Part shown: positions 60,101 to 64,000 of the stretch, piece by piece
How positions within the stretch are numbered: position 1 is the first letter of the stretch
Layout of the letters: every line of letters starts with the position of its first letter
Origin: Luidia sarsii
Lineage: Eukaryota; Echinodermata; Asteroidea; Paxillosida; Luidiidae
Assembly: GCA_949987565.1 (NCBI GenBank)
Contig: OX465113.1
Location: forward strand, 3,719,460 to 3,783,459
Reading direction: 5' to 3'
DNA length: 64,000 nt
The notes under the pieces: generated by a model
What the model was told of the DNA's origin: nothing
Database searches by the model: none
The model's input: the letters and a program-made list of their open reading frames with translations, nothing else
Translations under genes and position numbers: made by a program

Positions 60101-62328
60101 GATATTAGCTCCTGGCATGCAAAGTTGGCCCCCTTGTACTGATGGAATTATGCTGGGAATGCAGACTTTTTCCCCCACTGTGCAAAGAAAGAGTTTCCAC
60201 TCCACTTGTCCCCTCTAAACTGAACTGCATGCAAAGCTTTGAGTAGTATTGTTGCTGTTGAAAAGAGTACATTTTGATAACGCTTCTGTTGAAAATCTTT
60301 ATTAATTGCCCAAGATTTATTTCTTGGCAGCCCTGTGAAAGGCATCCAGTATTTGCAGCAAAGGGAATCTGATTTAGTCACGTAGGCCAAACATCACAGA
60401 GCATTTAATACTGCCGGATGTTATTGTTTGTTGATGATATATGATCAGTTGAGCATCTGTAACTGTGTACAAAATGTAAACCGCCTAATTGAGTCTGAGA
60501 TGTGGGCCTGCTAGTAGTACTACCAAGGTAGTAGAGGAGTCAGTCTGCTACACCTAGTCCTGCTACTTTTCATTGATAATTCATTTGGGGTGTGGTGCAA
60601 TTGGCCAATAGGATGTCAGATATCTTGTGGTCAGAACATACTCCTCAGTGAGTAGCCAATAAGATTTCCAGTACTTTGTGGCGTGAACATGGTACCTGGT
60701 TGTAGGATGCTGTGGTTTCTGTTTAATGGCAGGAACATGGCCTGTCTTGGCATTAGCCAATGGGATGCCCTCTAGTGTGTGGTGTGAACATTAGCCAATG
60801 GGATGCCCTCTAGTGTGTGGTGTGAACATTCACCCCAGCAGGTAGTAGCCAATAGGAGGTCTCGTTCTTTGTGGTTTTCCGCTCAGGCCATCTTGAGCTT
60901 GTGATGACTCAAACTGTGAAAACAAAAAAATGGGTTCCTCTTGGCAGTTGCTGCTAATTGAAGCTGCCTTAATGAAAGCGCACCATCACTCTGAATGAAT
61001 TACCGGTAGATAGAGCGAGCTGGCTTGCTGAATAAGTACCGTCTATTAGTCAATGATTTCCATTTGATAAGGGAACAGGGGAATCAAACTCAAATTTCCA
61101 TGTAGCCAAAGCTTTCACTGCCTCTGAGATCCACTTTCACAATATCAATTGCCAAACCGACTGTTTTGATTTTTACAATACGAGCATTACAATAATGACC
61201 AGTTCACATTTTGAGAAGGTGGTTTTAGTTGTTTTCAAGATCTGATTTATTGTTTGCAATTCTCACCCACAATCTTCCAAGGCATGAGTAACATTTGTTC
61301 ATTTTGCTGGTACTACTTCGATACCTTTGTGCTGATGAAACGTTTTATTTTGAAAAGTGGTTAGCGGAAGGAAATGAACATAAACTTTTATGGAGATTAT
61401 ATTGAAATGTCGACAAGGTGTGCACATCAACCGTGCATGCAGGGTGGGTGTAGGATGTAGGTGTAGATTTTTTTTTTAATGAGCGGACATGAGAAAGGTC
61501 ATGGAGTTTTTCAGGCATTAACATTGCATTTCAGTTTATCTATGGGTTCTATCTGTGGTGATAAATGACCACAGGTGTACCATATTCTGGGTTGGTTTTT
61601 TGTTTGTTTCTTCCATATAAGTAACCTTCCTTGAATACTCTAGAACAAAATTCCAGGATTTTACGTGAACAATTTGGTTTCTTACACATTGGTCTTTGGA
61701 CAATCTTCTTTGACTTGATCTTCTGGCATACTTATTTTTAGACACATTTCTGTAAGGGTGTAGGGGCCATATAGAGAGAGAGAGAGAGCCAATGTTGTTT
61801 TATCACCAGGGTGCTGTTCTGCTGGTAGTAGGGGCACCAAGGATCGCTTGTAGTAACCATGCAGTAACCAAAATTGCCTATTTGGCACTTTGCTCACAGG
61901 GTCAGAGTTCAGCTGCTGTTGCCATTCCAAGCGCACAGGCAATCGCAAGACAATCAGAGAAACAGCCAAAAAGTTTTGATTATTGGTGATGTTGATTCAA
62001 ATTTGGCTTGGGCACTCGTGTATTGCTTTTTCCGGTACTGCTGTAATTTCTTACCTGATTTTGGATTCAAATAGCAAGTGATTGGTCGGTACATCTGGTG
62101 TTTTGCTTTTCAATTGACTTGATGTAGATTGGAAATGTTGCAAACTGCCAACTGAGCCATACAAATTGTTCATTTTGTTGTATTTTTTTTTTTTTTAATT
62201 TACAGCCCCAAGGACCTGCAGCTCGACTGAATTTGAATGCAAGAGTGAGCACTGCATCCCAGGCCGATGGCACTGTGATGGCGATCCAGATTGCGCTGAC
62301 GAGTCGGATGAAGACCCAGCCATTTGTG
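57112..62328 (+). CDS. LDL receptor family protein (VLDLR/LRP8-like), 5' part
   Basis: Joined exons 57112-57184, 57663-57773 and 62206-62328 encode 102 residues; the gene runs past the window. The ATG has the context CCAGCCATGGG and an in-frame TGA 21 bases upstream, which supports the start. Residues 1-24 are a signal peptide with a long hydrophobic core. Residues 27-61 and 66-102 are two complete LDL receptor class A modules, each with six cysteines and the calcium-binding pattern (CGDGSDE; CADESDE). These modules bind lipoproteins or other ligands outside the cell. Introns are all phase 1, as usual for shuffled modules. The linker PPRTC and the word CDGDPDC resemble vertebrate VLDLR, but two modules cannot separate VLDLR/LRP8 from LDLR or LRP4, so no symbol is given. 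Confidence 0.88.
57663..57773 (+). CDS. LDL-receptor-like exon 2: first class A module
   Basis: The acceptor TTCTTACACAG ends at 57662 and the donor GTAAGT starts at 57774. It encodes [15 protein letters not shown], then [15 protein letters not shown] and a final Cys: six cysteines and the acidic calcium site. The usual Phe before the second Cys is Leu here. Confidence 0.93.
59415..59590 (-). mobile_element. Penelope-like tail, well conserved
   Basis: TTGCAAACTGCTAACTGACT, AATTTAGTGGGCCTGACGTT, TCGATCCTAGCAGGACCTTT, CTCAAAGGCAGAGTGACAAG and a purine-rich tract are the exact reverse order of the 3880-4110 and 41306-41400 copies. Confidence 0.8.
60603..60885 (+). repeat. CCAAT-containing tandem repeat in intron 2
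   Basis: Five units begin GCCAATAGG, GCCAATAAG, GCCAATGGG, GCCAATGGG and GCCAATAGG, each followed by a TTGTGG or GTGTGG word and usually a GAACAT word. Two adjacent units (60757 and 60795) are identical 38-mers beginning AGCCAATGGGATGCCCTCTA. Confidence 0.7.
62206..62328 (+). CDS. LDL-receptor-like exon 3: second class A module
   Basis: A T-rich tract and TTTACAG end at 62205; the donor GTAGGT starts at 62329. It encodes [20 protein letters not shown] and [14 protein letters not shown], ending DPAIC. Phase 1 at both ends, in frame with exon 2. Confidence 0.93.
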
Positions 62329-64000
62329 GTAGGTACCCTGCCTGATCAGACGCCTGTTTGCCCGTAAGCAATTGGGGATGAGTATTACAGTGTACACTTT
62401 GGGGGGGGGGGAGGGCCACTCCCTGCACATTGAAAAGTCATTTATAGAGAGTTGCATTGCTGCCTCCTCCCCAGGGATGTGGCCCTTTCTGACACTGGAC
62501 AAACTTCCCTGTTGCACAGCTCTGCAAATGAAATCAATTATAGCCAGGAGAATGTGGCCACCTTGGCTCCAGCAGTTGTGAAAGGCTGAAACAAAACGAA
62601 GAAAGGGGCTTGTGAAAGGAAAAGAACAACTACTGTGTTTTGGGTTCCGTGAATTTGTGGCGATTGTTGTACTTTATCAGGAAAGTCATTAGACAGGCTT
62701 GTGCTCTGGTCTGTCTTTTGGTCACAGGTAAACAGCTGATTATCAGTTGGGTTGAGCAATAAGCACTGCCTGATAATGGAGATAATGGGGATGGCCTCAG
62801 TAGGGACCTCTGCTTTTCTGTGTGTAGATTCAGAAAGGGTGGAACACACTCCATCCCCCCTTTGAAGTGATAAGGACCATTAGAAGTTGTTCCAGGTCAC
62901 TTTGTTCAGAACATAAGTTCCACGGTTGGTTACACTGACTATCTAGTTAGTCTGTTGGTAAGACCATACAGGAAGGACTCATGCTGTGCATTGCATTGAC
63001 ACAGTATGGAATCTGGTCCCCCCCCCCCTCCAAAGAAAAAAAAAATCAAAACCTGAGTCTGCTCACTCTCAAGTCTGGACATCAAATCCACCAATAAAAG
63101 AAATATTCCAAGAATCATTGCCCAAAGGTGTAGGCCCTACTTTCAATCCACTCTGCATGTCACTCTTTAAGGAAACCAAGTTTTCATGGCACTTGTAAAT
63201 GTTTCTACAATTTGCAGCAAGAATAAACCCTGCTTCTTCAGCAGGTGGCAAAGCGCGCTTCATCCCTGACACAGTACAAAAGTGCCCCCCTCTAGACTGA
63301 GGGCCCCAGACTAACTGGTGTATGTAAATGCCCCCAAAGAATTGCTCGAGCCAACGAGGTGCAAGCTGATCTTTCTCATCATGGTAGCGCCACACCCCAC
63401 TTCCTTTCTGTGTCGTCTGTGGGTAGGAAACTTTGGGATTGATTGGCCATAATGCGACTCCCAATGCTGAACACATCCCGCTGAACACACTCTGCCATTT
63501 TGTCTCTCCCTAGACTATATTTTCCACACGCTAGCACACTATACACACACTATACACACATGCTTCATGTCTGGTGCCACAGTGAAGAACAAATTCTTCC
63601 CAAGGTTAGCCCATTGAATAGAGGGAAGCAGCTGCACAATGGGGGATTTGTGAAGGCATTCAGTGCAGTTGGAGGTGCCCCCCCCCCAGTTTCAGGGAAG
63701 TTAACCCCTAGTGTTTGCAGACCACTGTCCAATGTGGCCCCCTCTCTCTCTCTCTCTCTCTCCCCCTTCTATTCATATTCAAAGCACACCTTTTGTGCCT
63801 GGCACTGGGATGTATGTACATTCTTAGGGGCTTAATCTTTTTGGGGGAGGAGGGCCCAGACACAGTGTTCAAGGGGCAGTGACTGCTTAGCGAGTTTTAA
63901 TTTTAGTCAGGCTTGTCAGCTTTTTTTCTTTCACTTTGCATGTGGAGGGGGGGGGCCTTCCAAAAGCTTTTGGGGTCACAGTTCCCCTCAGAAAGTTTCA
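62329..64000 (+). other. Start of intron 3 of LDL-receptor-like gene
   Basis: No exon is seen to the window end. It holds G homopolymers near 62400 and 63945, a CT run near 63742-63762, and no recognised element. Confidence 0.6.

Larger units (their letters stand above)
57774..62205 (+). other. Intron 2 of LDL-receptor-like gene (4.4 kb)
   Basis: No further class A or EGF exon is visible. It contains a reverse Penelope-like tail (59415-59590), a tandem CCAAT-containing repeat (60603-60885) and a short GA run near 61777. Confidence 0.7.

Noticed and set aside
1..64000. CRISPR array, prokaryotic operon or phage
   Set aside because: Tandem arrays lack unique spacers, and the spliced animal genes show the DNA is eukaryotic nuclear.

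Overview
The window is animal nuclear DNA. It carries the 3' half of one spliced gene at its left end, the 5' end of another at its right end, and about 50 kb of repeat-rich intergenic DNA between them. The spliced genes, metazoan families, frequent TACATGTA and AGGCCTATA words and the dense Penelope-like and MITE debris suggest a marine invertebrate deuterostome. An echinoderm is my best guess and a hemichordate the alternative; the taxon is inferred, not shown.

Left, 1-7370 (+ strand): the last six coding exons of LMBRD2, a multi-pass membrane protein of the LMBR1 family, encoding 373 residues and ending at the TAG at 7368-7370. Exon joins were set from GT/AG sites, continuous reading frame and family similarity. 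A 63-bp minisatellite lies upstream of the first exon seen. The introns hold Penelope-like fragments (one with a recognisable GIY-YIG endonuclease domain), TTAA-flanked MITEs and tRNA-like segments. The 3' UTR has a strong 25-bp hairpin about 110 bases after the stop.

Middle, about 7.4-57 kb: I see no convincing protein-coding gene. The region holds many copies of a short motif related to GATCGAAACGTC, which is the tail of Penelope-like elements and looks hammerhead-derived. A second family, GGTCGAAACGTCGAG, includes three short insertions with 12-14 bp target-site duplications, one of them a perfect 121-bp palindrome. Also present are a roughly 375-bp MITE family with TTAA ends (five more full copies, six in the window), a dispersed repeat split by one of these MITEs, and large satellite arrays: 39-bp units at 32.5-33.0 kb, GATGG arrays at 35.9-36.9 and 43.75-43.9 kb, and a CTGTCT/CTGTCC array at 37.4-38.5 kb. 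There is a telomere-like tract at 39.4 kb and several CpG-rich patches with CRE or E-box words.

Right, 57112-64000 (+ strand): the first three coding exons of an LDL-receptor-family gene (VLDLR/LRP8-like). They encode a signal peptide and two complete LDL receptor class A modules, joined by phase-1 introns. The gene continues past the window. A CRE-like site and an in-frame stop precede its ATG.
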